Assembly (NCBI RefSeq): GCF_009793335.1 | Contig: NZ_WING01000003.1 | Location: 806,001-870,000, forward strand | From: Actinomadura sp. J1-007 | GTDB taxonomy: Bacteria; Actinomycetota; Actinomycetes; Streptosporangiales; Streptosporangiaceae | Length of the DNA: 64,000 bases | Reading direction: 5' to 3' | In this document: positions 17,017-24,806 of the stretch, one piece after another | Position numbering within the stretch: the stretch's first letter is position 1 | Layout: every line of letters starts with the position of its first letter | Program-made: the position numbers and the translations under genes | Notes under the pieces: model-generated | Told to the model about the DNA's origin: nothing | Database searches by the model: none | What the model saw: only the letters and a program-made list of their open reading frames with translations

Positions 17017-17790
17017 ATGATCGCCGGCGGCTGGTCGACCGCCGCGGGCTGGGGCGGGCGGTTCGTCCCCGGCCCGGTCACCGGCGTGGGCGCGGCCCTG
17101 GTCACCGACGACGTCAGGCTGATCATCGGCCTGGCCGTGATCACCGCGCTCACGGTCCTGCTGGCGACGTACCTGATCGAGCGCGAGCGCACCCGCCGCG
17201 ACGCGCTGCCCTACCGGGCGCAGATGGAGCTGGCGCGCGGGTACAGCAGGGCCCTGACCCGCACGACCAGGACGGCGACGTCGCGACTGCCGTCGTTCCG
17301 GTCGGCCGAGGGGCCGCGCGGGGACGCGCTGTCGGTGCTGTCGACCCTCAAGGAGAGCGGCATCCAGGAGCTGACCGAGACCGTTCACCTGCCCGAACGC
17401 GACGCGGGAGGCGACCGGCCCGGGGCCGTTCCGGACGGGGGCGCGGGCGGCGGGAAGCCCGCGAAGGCCCGGAAGAACGGCAAGGGCAAGGGCGGCGGGA
17501 ACGGCAAGGCGCGGAAGAGCGGCAAGAACGGCAAGGGCGGCGGGGGCGCCGGGAACGGCAAGGGCCGGAAGGGCGGAGGGCGCCGCGGCGGGCAGGCCGC
17601 CGTCCCGCCGCGCGCGGGCATCCAGCTCGTGGTCAACGGGGTCGAGCAGCAGCAGGAGCAGGACGGCGAACGAGCGCAGGACGTCCCCGACCAGGGCCAG
17701 GCGAACACCGGCCGGGACGACGCGGACGCGTCGGAGGGCGGCGGCGAGCACGAGCCCCACGACCACACGGACGCGCCCGCCACGGGGTGA
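17017..17790 (+). CDS. Single-pass membrane protein with Lys/Gly/Asn-rich tail
   Basis: 257 residues, no recognised family. One clear membrane helix near residues 32-52 (LIIGLAVITALTVLLATYLI) is followed by a basic stretch (ERERTRRD) and a region with LSVLSTLKESG. A long low-complexity segment at about 147-195 is built of NGKGKGGGNGKARKSGKNGK-type repeats. The tail is acidic and His-rich. The basic tract could bind nucleic acid or anionic polymers; that is only a guess from composition. Coding GC pattern matches neighbours and the frame is long, so it is probably real, though low complexity limits confidence. Confidence 0.6.
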   Translation: MIAGGWSTAAGWGGRFVPGPVTGVGAALVTDDVRLIIGLAVITALTVLLATYLIERERTRRDALPYRAQMELARGYSRALTRTTRTATSRLPSFRSAEGPRGDALSVLSTLKESGIQELTETVHLPERDAGGDRPGAVPDGGAGGGKPAKARKNGKGKGGGNGKARKSGKNGKGGGGAGNGKGRKGGGRRGGQAAVPPRAGIQLVVNGVEQQQEQDGERAQDVPDQGQANTGRDDADASEGGGEHEPHDHTDAPATG

Positions 17791-17952
17791 CCTCACCCCG
17801 GGCGGGCGCGCCCGCGCGGCGCGCCGCGTCCGCCGCGCGCCGGAAAGTCTCGGCAAAGCAGTGATGAATCTCTCTCCCCGCGCGGGCCCCGGCCGACCCT
17901 CGCGGGGACTCCCTAGAGGACTTCCATGGCGGTCCGGGGCGCGGGAGGGCGG

Positions 17953-18801
17953 ATGACGGAGCTGGTGATCGTCGGCTACGACGGCTCGGCGGAGAGCGAG
18001 GCCGCGCTCCACTGGGGCGTGGACGAGGCGTGCGCGCGGCGGCTGCCGCTGATGCTCTGCCACGCTTGGCGCTGGCCCTACCCCGCCGAGTACGCGGACC
18101 GCGACACCAAGACGATCGTCCAGCGGATGGGGCGCAACATCCTGGAGCGCGGCGGCGCGGTCGCCGGGGACCTGGCGCCCGGCCTGGAGGTGCGGACGCT
18201 GCTGGTGGACGGCCCGGCGTGCGCGGGCCTGCTCACCGAGTCCGACGAGGCGTCCCTCATCGTGATCGGCTCGCACGACCCGGACGCCGTCCCGATCGGC
18301 TCGACGGCGCTCCAGCTCCCCGGCCGGGCGCCGGGGCCGGTGATCGTGGTGCGGCGCGCGGGCTCGGCGGAGCGCAGGATCGTCGCGGGCGCCGACGGCT
18401 CCCCCGGCGGCGACGCGGCGCTCGGCTTCGCGTTCGGGGAGGCGGAGCTCCGCGGGTGGTGCGTGCAGGCCGTCTACGGCTACTGGGACCCGGGCGTGTC
18501 CGAGGACCTGTCGCTGTACTCCGACCTGGAGGAGCTGAGGCGGGCGAGCGGCGCGCGGCTCGAACGGGCCGTCGCGCCCTGGCGGGACCGCTACCCGCGG
18601 GTGCCCGTGCGGACGTCGCTCGTGCCGTCCCAGCCGCGCAGCGCCCTGATGGAGGCCGCGTCGGGAGCGGACCTGATCGTGGTCGGCGCGCGCGGGTCGG
18701 CGGACCCGCACCCGCTCGACACCGGCATCACGACGATGACGCTCCTGCGGCGCGCCGCGTGCCCGGTGGCGGTGGTGCGGGCGGACGGGGCGGACGCCTG
18801 A
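17953..18801 (+). CDS. Tandem universal stress protein (two UspA domains)
   Basis: About 282 residues with two Usp domains in tandem. Domain 1 starts LVIVGYDGSAESEAAL and ends with LIVIGSHDPD and an altered GSTALQ segment. Domain 2 starts RIVAGADGSPGGDAAL and ends LIVVGARGSADPHPL and CPVAVVRADG, the usual ATP-binding G-2x-G-9x-G-like region in modified form. Start chosen at ATG 17953 after GGGAGGG; ATG 17926 (after GAGGA) is an in-frame alternative adding nine residues. Two-domain Usp proteins in actinobacteria are linked to dormancy and hypoxia; no neighbour here supports a specific role. Confidence 0.9.
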   Translation: MTELVIVGYDGSAESEAALHWGVDEACARRLPLMLCHAWRWPYPAEYADRDTKTIVQRMGRNILERGGAVAGDLAPGLEVRTLLVDGPACAGLLTESDEASLIVIGSHDPDAVPIGSTALQLPGRAPGPVIVVRRAGSAERRIVAGADGSPGGDAALGFAFGEAELRGWCVQAVYGYWDPGVSEDLSLYSDLEELRRASGARLERAVAPWRDRYPRVPVRTSLVPSQPRSALMEAASGADLIVVGARGSADPHPLDTGITTMTLLRRAACPVAVVRADGADA

Positions 18802-18859
18802 CCACCGCCACCGGCTCCGGGCGGCGAGGCGCCGGGCTCAGGCTGCGAGGTGCAGGGGC

Positions 18860-19960
18860 TCAGACGGCGAGGTGCCGGGCGACGATGCCGCCGATCTCGA
18901 CGGCCGCGTCGAAGCCGTCGGTCAGGCGGTTCTTGGTGAACGCGAAGGCCAGGCCGGTGCCGGGGTCGGCGCAGGCGTAGCTGCCGCCGGCGCCGCCGAA
19001 CCCGAACGACCCGGCCAGCTCCTCCACGCCGGGGAAGCCGATGGAGTAGCCGAGGCCCAGGGTGGACGGCACGGAGAAGACCTGGTCGGTGCCGGACACG
19101 GGGTCGGCCGTCGCCTCGCGGACCCGTTCCAGCGGGACGAGTTCCCCGGCGAGCAGCGCGGCGTACACGCGCGCCATCGCCCGCGCGGACATCTTGCCGC
19201 CCGCCGGGATGTCGGCGGCGAGGACGTCGGCCCGGTTGCCGAGCGCGGCGGTCGGATACAGCTCCATCGGCGCGGCGCGGAACATCGGCAGGTCCGGCGG
19301 GAGGTCCGCCATCGCGGCGGCGGCCTGCTCGGGCGGCACCGCGTCCTCCAGCACCGCGAGCCGGTGCTGCTCGGACTCGGGCATCCCGAAGTACAGCTCG
19401 CCGTCCAGGTCGAGCGGCTCGGTGATCTCCTCCCGGAGGACCCGCGAGATCGGCTTGCCGGTGGCGCGCCGGACGACCTCGCCCAGGATGTGGCCGAAGG
19501 TGTAGGCGTGGTAGCCGATCTCCTTGCCGGGCTCCCACCACGGTTCGAGGTCCGCGATGCCGGCGCAGATCGCGTCCCAGTCGCAGACGTCCTCGACGGT
19601 CGTTCCGGGCGGGAGGCCGGGGACGCCCGCGGTGTGGTTCAGGACGTGCCGGAGGGTCACGCCCCCCTTGCCGCGCGCGGCGAACTCCGGCCAGAGCTCG
19701 GCGACCGGCGTGTCGTACCCGAACAGGCGGCGCTCGGCGAGGATGTGCACGATCGTCGCCGTCAGGGCCTTGCCCATCGACCAGCCGTAGACCGGGGTCG
19801 CGGGGGTCATCTCCCGCCGGGACGCCGGGTCGGCGACGCCCGCCACCGCGTCCACGACCGGCTCGCCGTGCACGCGGACGTGCACCTGGAGGCCCCGTTC
19901 GGCGCCCGAGGCCACCAGCCGGTCGACGGCGTCCTGGACGTCCCGCTGAATATCTGTCAC
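18860..19960 (-). CDS. Serine hydrolase, beta-lactamase/EstB class
   Basis: A 366-residue class C beta-lactamase-fold hydrolase, likely an esterase or peptidase of unknown substrate. The catalytic SxxK is seen as SMGK near residue 61. The Tyr motif is in GYHAYTFGHILGEV, and the late block is GFGGAGGSYACADP near the C terminus, in place of the KTG box. No signal peptide is evident, so it is cytoplasmic. It is convergent with the Usp gene and its upstream region faces the manganese riboswitch gene. EstB-like esterase is the best fit; a true beta-lactamase is unlikely. Confidence 0.9.
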   Translation of the reverse strand: MTDIQRDVQDAVDRLVASGAERGLQVHVRVHGEPVVDAVAGVADPASRREMTPATPVYGWSMGKALTATIVHILAERRLFGYDTPVAELWPEFAARGKGGVTLRHVLNHTAGVPGLPPGTTVEDVCDWDAICAGIADLEPWWEPGKEIGYHAYTFGHILGEVVRRATGKPISRVLREEITEPLDLDGELYFGMPESEQHRLAVLEDAVPPEQAAAAMADLPPDLPMFRAAPMELYPTAALGNRADVLAADIPAGGKMSARAMARVYAALLAGELVPLERVREATADPVSGTDQVFSVPSTLGLGYSIGFPGVEELAGSFGFGGAGGSYACADPGTGLAFAFTKNRLTDGFDAAVEIGGIVARHLAV

Positions 19961-20034
19961 TTCATCCCCTTTTCATCTGGTTCGGACATGGAGACCGCGC
20001 CGGAACCGGAAAATCATCGGCCGGGGTACCCTGG

Positions 20035-20145
20035 TGGCGCGAAGGGGAGTAGTCCGTCGCTGAGTGGTCGACATACTGGCGCCCTCCTCGGAGGGGCCCG
20101 GCGCTCAGGCCGCGTTCGCGCGGTGGACGAGACCTTCGGTCTGGT
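20035..20145 (+). ncRNA. yybP-ykoY (Mn2+) riboswitch
   Basis: The leader of the GDT1-type gene holds the conserved yybP-ykoY core: GGGGAGTAG at 20044-20052, GGTCGACATACTGG in the middle and GACGAGACCTTC at 20126-20137. P1 can form between GAAGG (20041-20045) and CCTTC (20133-20137). Internal hairpins (CCCTCCTCGGAGGG and GCCGCGTTCGCGCGG) match the class architecture. This class senses Mn2+ and often controls TMEM165/UPF0016 and P-type exporter genes, which agrees with the downstream gene. Identification is by motif memory, not a covariance search. Confidence 0.85.
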
Positions 20146-20150
20146 AAGGG

Positions 20151-20168
20151 TGCCCGGCGACCGCCGGG
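20151..20168 (+). terminator. Candidate expression-platform hairpin of the riboswitch
   Basis: CCCGGCG and CGCCGGG form a short strong stem just after the aptamer. No T-run follows, so control could be at translation or by Rho. Low certainty. Confidence 0.35.
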
Positions 20169-20249
20169 CGCCGACGACTTGCCGGGCCGAGCGGTCCTCC
20201 CCGTCCAGCCGGCGGCCGCCCGGGTCCGGTCCGTACGGAAGGCCGCCCG

Positions 20250-20831
20250 TTGCCGTTCGACCTCGCCACGTTCGCGACCACCTTCGCCGTGATCTTCCTG
20301 GCCGAGCTGCCGGACAAGACCATGTTCGCCTCCCTCGCGATGGGGACGCGGATGCGCCCGCTCTGGGTGTGGTTCGGCACCTCCAGCGCGTTCGTCGTCC
20401 ACGTGCTGATCGCGGTCGCCGCGGGCAGCGCGTTCTCCCTGCTGCCGAAGCCGGTCGTGCAGGCCGTCGCCGCGGCGCTGTTCGCCTTCGGCGCCTACAC
20501 GCTGCTGCGGGGCGGCGATGACGGGGACGAGGACGAGTCCCCCGCCAAGCGGGTCACGGGGCTCTGGCCCACGTACCTGACCGCGTTCACGGTGGTGTTC
20601 ATCGGCGAGTGGGGCGATCTCACGCAGATCACCACCGCCAACCTGGCCGCCACGCGCGGGCCCCTGCCGGTGGCGCTCGGCGCCCTCCTCGCGCTCATGG
20701 CCGTGTCCGCCCTCGCCCTGGTCGCGGGCCGCTTCATCGCCGACCGCGTCCCCCTGCGGACGGTCCAGCGCGTGGGCGGCGTCGTGATGCTGGGGCTGGC
20801 GGCCTGGTCGCTGGCTGAGGCGGTGCTCTGA
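20250..20831 (+). CDS. TMEM165/GDT1 (UPF0016) family manganese exporter
   Basis: A 193-residue membrane protein with six predicted helices in two repeats. The two family signatures are ELPDKT (near residue 19; the usual form is E-x-G-D-K/R) and EWGDLTQ (near residue 115). Members move Mn2+ or Ca2+ across membranes, usually exporting Mn2+ in bacteria. The start is TTG 20250 after GGAAGG. A Mn2+ riboswitch lies 100 bp upstream, which strongly supports manganese export. Pro in place of Gly in the first motif is unusual but seen in relatives. Confidence 0.93.
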   Translation: MPFDLATFATTFAVIFLAELPDKTMFASLAMGTRMRPLWVWFGTSSAFVVHVLIAVAAGSAFSLLPKPVVQAVAAALFAFGAYTLLRGGDDGDEDESPAKRVTGLWPTYLTAFTVVFIGEWGDLTQITTANLAATRGPLPVALGALLALMAVSALALVAGRFIADRVPLRTVQRVGGVVMLGLAAWSLAEAVL

Positions 20832-20914
20832 CCGCCGCGCGGACGCCGCGGACGCCGCGAACGTCGCGTCGGAAATCCGCCAACCCGTTCGGGGGCCTCC
20901 GGTGTTGTACCGGC

Positions 20915-21679
20915 ATGGACGTTGACATGGACACCGCGAACGACCACGACACCCGGCTCGGAGCGGGCGCCGCGACGGCGGCCGGGCGGGTCGCCGCGGC
21001 CGACTGGCCGGGCCTGGCGGCGGAGGTGGACGAGCACGGGTGCGCGCTGACGCCGCGGGTGCTCACGGACGCGCAGTGCGCCGAGCTCGCGGAGATGTAC
21101 GAGGACGCCGGGCGGTTCCGCTCGACCGTCGACATGGCGCGGTACCGGTTCGGGGAGGGCGAGTACCGCTACTTCGCGCGGCCGTTCCCCGACGCGGTGA
21201 GGGAGCTGCGGGAGGCGTTCTACCCGCGGCTGCTGCCGATCGCGCGGGACTGGGCCGCGCGGCTCGGACGGCCCGCGCCGTGGCCGGACGACCTGGAGGA
21301 GTGGCTGGAGATGTGCCACGCGGCCGGGCAGACCAGGCCGACGCCGATCCTGCTCAAGTACGGCGAGGGCGACTGGAACGCGCTGCACCGCGACCTGTAC
21401 GGCGACCTGGTGTTCCCGCTCCAGGTGGTGATCGGGCTGGACGAGCCGCGCGCCGACTACCGGGGCGGGGAGTTCCTTCTGGTCGAGCAGCGGCCCCGGG
21501 CGCAGTCGCGGGGCACCTCCGTGCTGCTCGAACGGGGGCACGGGCTCGTCTTCACCACCCGCGACCGGCCCGTGCGGTCCGCGCGGGGCTGGTCGGCCTC
21601 ACCCGTACGGCACGGGGTCAGCACCGTCCGGTCGGGACGGCGCCGCACCCTCGGCCTGGTCTTCCACGACGCGGCGTAG
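20915..21679 (+). CDS. 2OG-Fe(II) oxygenase
   Basis: A 254-residue dioxygenase of the 2-oxoglutarate family. The iron ligands are seen as the HRD of WNALHRDLYGD and a distal His in VRHGVSTV. The 2OG-binding Arg lies in SGRRRTLGLVFH. The N-terminal part (AADWPGLAAEVDEHGCAL) is typical of stand-alone prokaryotic members of this group. The product and substrate are unknown; related proteins hydroxylate amino acids, nucleic acid bases or proteins. It is monocistronic between the manganese exporter and the SPFH gene. ATG 20915 or the in-frame ATG 20927 may be the start. Confidence 0.88.
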   Translation: MDVDMDTANDHDTRLGAGAATAAGRVAAADWPGLAAEVDEHGCALTPRVLTDAQCAELAEMYEDAGRFRSTVDMARYRFGEGEYRYFARPFPDAVRELREAFYPRLLPIARDWAARLGRPAPWPDDLEEWLEMCHAAGQTRPTPILLKYGEGDWNALHRDLYGDLVFPLQVVIGLDEPRADYRGGEFLLVEQRPRAQSRGTSVLLERGHGLVFTTRDRPVRSARGWSASPVRHGVSTVRSGRRRTLGLVFHDAA

Positions 21680-21754
21680 CCCCGGGAACGGCCAGCCCCG
21701 CGCCGCCGGCCCGCGCCGCTGGGCCGCTAGCCCCGCGCCGCTGGGTCCGCGGCG

Positions 21755-23161
21755 CTAGGCGCGCTGCGGCGGCTCGGCGTCGGCCGCCGCGCGCAGGGCC
21801 CCGGCGACGGCGGCGAGCTGGGCGAGCAGCCCGGCGACGGTGGTCTGGTCGGCGCCGCCGATCGTGACGGTGCGCAGCTCGTCGGGCTTCGGCAGCCGTT
21901 CCAGGATCGCGGGCAGGGACGCGATCAGCTCGGACTGGATCCCGGCGGGCGTGCGGTCGTTCGCGACGGACGAGCGGGCGCGCTCCCGTTCGAGGGCGAG
22001 CAGCTCCTCATCGTGGCCCGCCTGCGCGCGGGCGCGGGCGAGGGCCAGCTCGCCGTCCGCCTCCAGGCGCTTGAGCTCCTGCTCGCGCTGGACGCGGAGC
22101 CGCCCGGTCTCGGCCTCCTCGCCGTGCCGCTCGCGTTCCATCCGCAGCGCGTGCCGGGTCGTCTCGGTCTCCAGCTCGGCGACCTCGCGGCGGTCGTCGT
22201 GCTCGCGCCGCGCGCGGCGCAGCCGCTCGGCGGTCTCGGTGTCGAAGCGCTGCGCCTCGTTGCGGGAGCGCAGCTCGGCCAGCTCCCGCTCGTGCTCCAG
22301 CCGCTGCGTCTGCTTCAGCCGGTCCGCGGCCATCTCCCGCTGCGCGATCGCCTCCTCGGCCTGGAGCTCGGCGAGCCGCGCGATCTGCCCCTGCTCGGAC
22401 CGGTACGGCTTCTGGAGGTTCTCCCAGAGCCGCGAGGAGCTGACCACGGCCTCCTTGATCTGGACGGTCACGATCCGCAGCCCGAGGCCCTCGTCGCCGG
22501 ACTCCTCGCCCTCGGCGACCGCGCGCAGCCGCGCGGTCAGCTCCTCGATGATCGGCTGCTTGTCGCTCAGCACGTCGCGGACGCCCATGGTCGAGACCTT
22601 GTCCTTGATCGCGGCCTCGGCCTGCTCCTTGAGCTGGAGGTTCACCAGCCGCATCGGGTCGTCGGCGTCACCGAAGTCCAGCTTGCGGTACGCGATCGAG
22701 AAGTCCTGGATGATCCACTGGACGTACCCCTGGACGAGCACGCCCTGGAGCTCGCGGCAGATGCAGTAGGCGTTGATCAGGATCGTCTGCGTCGCGCCCG
22801 GCACCACGAGGAACGCGTCCGTCGCCGGGTTGAACCGGAACGACACGCCGAGCCCGATGTGCAGCGGGTCCTCCCGGCCGCGCCGCGTGTGCACGACGAA
22901 CGCGTTCGGCGGGACGAGCACGTTCTTCCAGCGCCAGAACCCGCTGATCCGCACGTCGACGGGGCCGTGCGGGGCGCGGTCGCCCGCGTCCCCTCCCCCG
23001 CCGCCGAGCGCGCGGTCGCGCTTCGCGAGCGGCCCCTGAGGCGGGGGCGCCGCGCCGGGGGCGGGCGGCGCGCCCCGACTGCGCCTTCCCCGCAGGTCGC
23101 CCTCCAGCTCGGCCTGCTGCGCCACGACCTGGTCGAGGTAGGTATTGCTGCCACCGCTCAT
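21755..23161 (-). CDS. SPFH/band-7 domain protein with long coiled coil
   Basis: A 468-residue protein without a membrane helix or signal peptide. A variable Pro/Gly linker (about 25-60) precedes the SPFH-like region, with WRWKNVLVPPNAFVVHTRRG, GLGVSFRFNP, LRIVTVQIKEAVV and similar band-7 blocks. From about 255 to 415 it is a long Glu/Arg/Leu/Ala-rich coiled coil (EREMAADRLKQTQRLEHERE-like). A short C-terminal domain contains TVTIGGADQTTVAGLL. SPFH proteins form cage or ring assemblies at membranes. Here membrane contact would need a partner. No operon neighbour is evident. Confidence 0.85.
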   Translation of the reverse strand: MSGGSNTYLDQVVAQQAELEGDLRGRRSRGAPPAPGAAPPPQGPLAKRDRALGGGGGDAGDRAPHGPVDVRISGFWRWKNVLVPPNAFVVHTRRGREDPLHIGLGVSFRFNPATDAFLVVPGATQTILINAYCICRELQGVLVQGYVQWIIQDFSIAYRKLDFGDADDPMRLVNLQLKEQAEAAIKDKVSTMGVRDVLSDKQPIIEELTARLRAVAEGEESGDEGLGLRIVTVQIKEAVVSSSRLWENLQKPYRSEQGQIARLAELQAEEAIAQREMAADRLKQTQRLEHERELAELRSRNEAQRFDTETAERLRRARREHDDRREVAELETETTRHALRMERERHGEEAETGRLRVQREQELKRLEADGELALARARAQAGHDEELLALERERARSSVANDRTPAGIQSELIASLPAILERLPKPDELRTVTIGGADQTTVAGLLAQLAAVAGALRAAADAEPPQRA

Positions 23162-23268
23162 GCCGTCTCCCCGTGGCCGTGTGCTCCCGGTCCGTCGATC
23201 ATCATCCTGGCGGGTCGCACCACGGCACGTCCCCGTTTTTCACCACATGGACGACCGTTCGCTGACGT

Positions 23269-23934
23269 TCAGCGCGCCGGGCCCGTCCCCCCGCCGCCGT
23301 CCGTACCGCCGCCGTCGGCACCGCCGCGGGCGTCCAGGTCGGCGACGGACGCGAGGAGCGCGGTGAGCGGACCGTCCAGCTCCGCGAAGCCGACGCCGAG
23401 GCGGGCGGCCATCTCGTCGCAGGCCGGGAAGGACGTCACGGCGCCGACCACGGCGGCGGCGCCGAGGGCGTCGAACGGCGCGCGGACGCGGCCGGCCGCG
23501 GCGAGCCGTTCGACGAACGCGGTGATCCGGCCGTACCGCCAGCGCTCGCGGGAGCCGAGCAGCTCCTGCGCCTCGGGATCGACGGCGGCGAGGCTGATGA
23601 GCCGCCGGAACAGGTCCGGGTCCGTACCCCAGAAGGCGCACAGGCCCGACACCATCGCGCGGAACGCGGCGGCCGCGTCGCCCGCCTCGGCGTCCGCCAG
23701 GAGCGGGACGACGCGCGACCGCGCGGCGAGGTCGTCGGCGACCGCTTCGAGCAGGCCGAGCTTGGACCCGAACCGCCGGTAGATCGTCACGCGGGTCACC
23801 CCCGCCTCCTCGGCGACGCGCTCCATGCCGAACCCCGCGTAGCCGGACTCGACCAGGTGGCGGCGCGCGGCGGCGACGATGGCGCGGCGGGTGCGCTCCG
23901 CCGCGGCGGCCCGCAGGCCCGGCTTCTCGACCAT
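23269..23934 (-). CDS. TetR-family repressor of the divergent SDR gene
   Basis: A 221-residue TetR regulator. The HTH is GMERVAEEAGVTRVTIYRRFGSK near residues 38-58. The ligand-binding domain is in the C-terminal 150 residues and ends in a Gly-rich tail. ATG 23934 is the only start near the family's usual N terminus; the frame is open further upstream but enters the SDR gene. It is divergent from the SDR gene, sharing a 36-bp near-perfect palindrome, so it probably represses both genes. Confidence 0.92.
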   Translation of the reverse strand: MVEKPGLRAAAAERTRRAIVAAARRHLVESGYAGFGMERVAEEAGVTRVTIYRRFGSKLGLLEAVADDLAARSRVVPLLADAEAGDAAAAFRAMVSGLCAFWGTDPDLFRRLISLAAVDPEAQELLGSRERWRYGRITAFVERLAAAGRVRAPFDALGAAAVVGAVTSFPACDEMAARLGVGFAELDGPLTALLASVADLDARGGADGGGTDGGGGTGPAR

Positions 23935-23942
23935 GGCGTTGA

Positions 23943-23978
23943 TGATACAACCTGTATATTGGGATACAGGCTGTATCA
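23943..23978. promoter_or_regulatory. 36-bp palindromic TetR operator
   Basis: TGATACAACCTGTAT (23943-23957) and ATACAGGCTGTATCA (23964-23978) are reverse complements except one base, with a 6-bp spacer. It fills the 64-bp gap between the divergent TetR and SDR starts. Confidence 0.85.
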
Positions 23979-23998
23979 CGAACGAGCGGAGGGCTCCC

Positions 23999-24728
23999 AT
24001 GGACGCGGTGGCGCTGGTGACCGGAGCGAACAAGGGCCTGGGCCGGGAGACCGCCCGTAGCCTCGCGGAGCGGGGCATGGCGGTGCTGCTGGGCAGCCGC
24101 GACGCCGAGCGCGGGGCCGCCGCCGCGCGCCGCCTCGCCGCCGAGGGCGCGCCGGTCACCCCGATCCGGCTGGACGTCACCGACGCGGCGTCCATCGAGG
24201 CCGCCGGCGAACGGATCGCACGCGAGCACGGGCGGCTCGACGTCCTGGTCAACAACGCCGGGACGGTCGTCGAGTCGGCGGCGGCCGAGATGACGGCGGA
24301 CGTCCTGCGGCGCACGTTCGAGGTGAACGTCTTCGGCGCCGCGACCGCCGTCGGGACGCTGCTGCCGCTGCTGCGCCGTTCGCCCGCGGCGCGCGTGGTC
24401 AACGTGTCGAGCACGACCGCGTCGCTGGCGCTCACCAGCGGGGCAGGGACTTCGGCGGGGACGCCGCGGTGCGCGCGGCCTACTCGACGTCCAAGACGGC
24501 GCTCAACATGCTGACCGTGCAGTACGCGCGGGCGTTCGCGGACGACCCCGCGCTCGCCCACATCAAGGTGAACGCGGCGACGCCCGGATACGTCGCGACC
24601 GACCTGACGCGGGGACGGGGCACCCGCACCGTCGCCGAGGGCGCACGGGTCATCGTGCGGCTGGCCACGCTGCCCGCGGACGGTCCGAGCGGGGGTTCTT
24701 CAACGAGGACGGCCCCGTGCCGTGGTGA
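23999..24728 (+). CDS. Short-chain dehydrogenase/reductase (two frameshifts)
   Basis: NAD(P)-dependent Rossmann oxidoreductase. The cofactor motif is TGANKGLG, followed by LVNNAG, the Ser of VNVSSTTAS and the YSTSK catalytic pair. The frame breaks twice: near 24439-24449, just before VRAAYSTSK, and in GGGGG at 24691-24695. Adding one base at each site gives a continuous 243-residue protein with a normal SDR ending (GGFFNEDGPVPW). ATG 23999 follows GGAGGG. It is controlled by the shared TetR palindrome. Relatives are carbonyl reductase-like; substrate unknown. Confidence 0.85.
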
Positions 24729-24745
24729 TCACGGGCACGGGGCCG
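24710..24745. terminator. Hairpin overlapping SDR stop
   Basis: CGGCCCCGTGCC (24710-24721) and GGCACGGGGCCG (24734-24745) form a perfect 12-bp stem over the SDR stop codon. It separates the SDR gene from the convergent DUF2637 gene. Confidence 0.7.
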
Positions 24746-24806
24746 CAAGCGCGGAACGCGGGGCGCACGCGGCGCGCCGCCGCGGGAGCGGGGCGCGCGG
24801 GGGCGG

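Noticed and set aside
18860..19960. True beta-lactamase resistance gene
   Set aside because: No signal peptide and no KTG box; esterase-like family features fit better.
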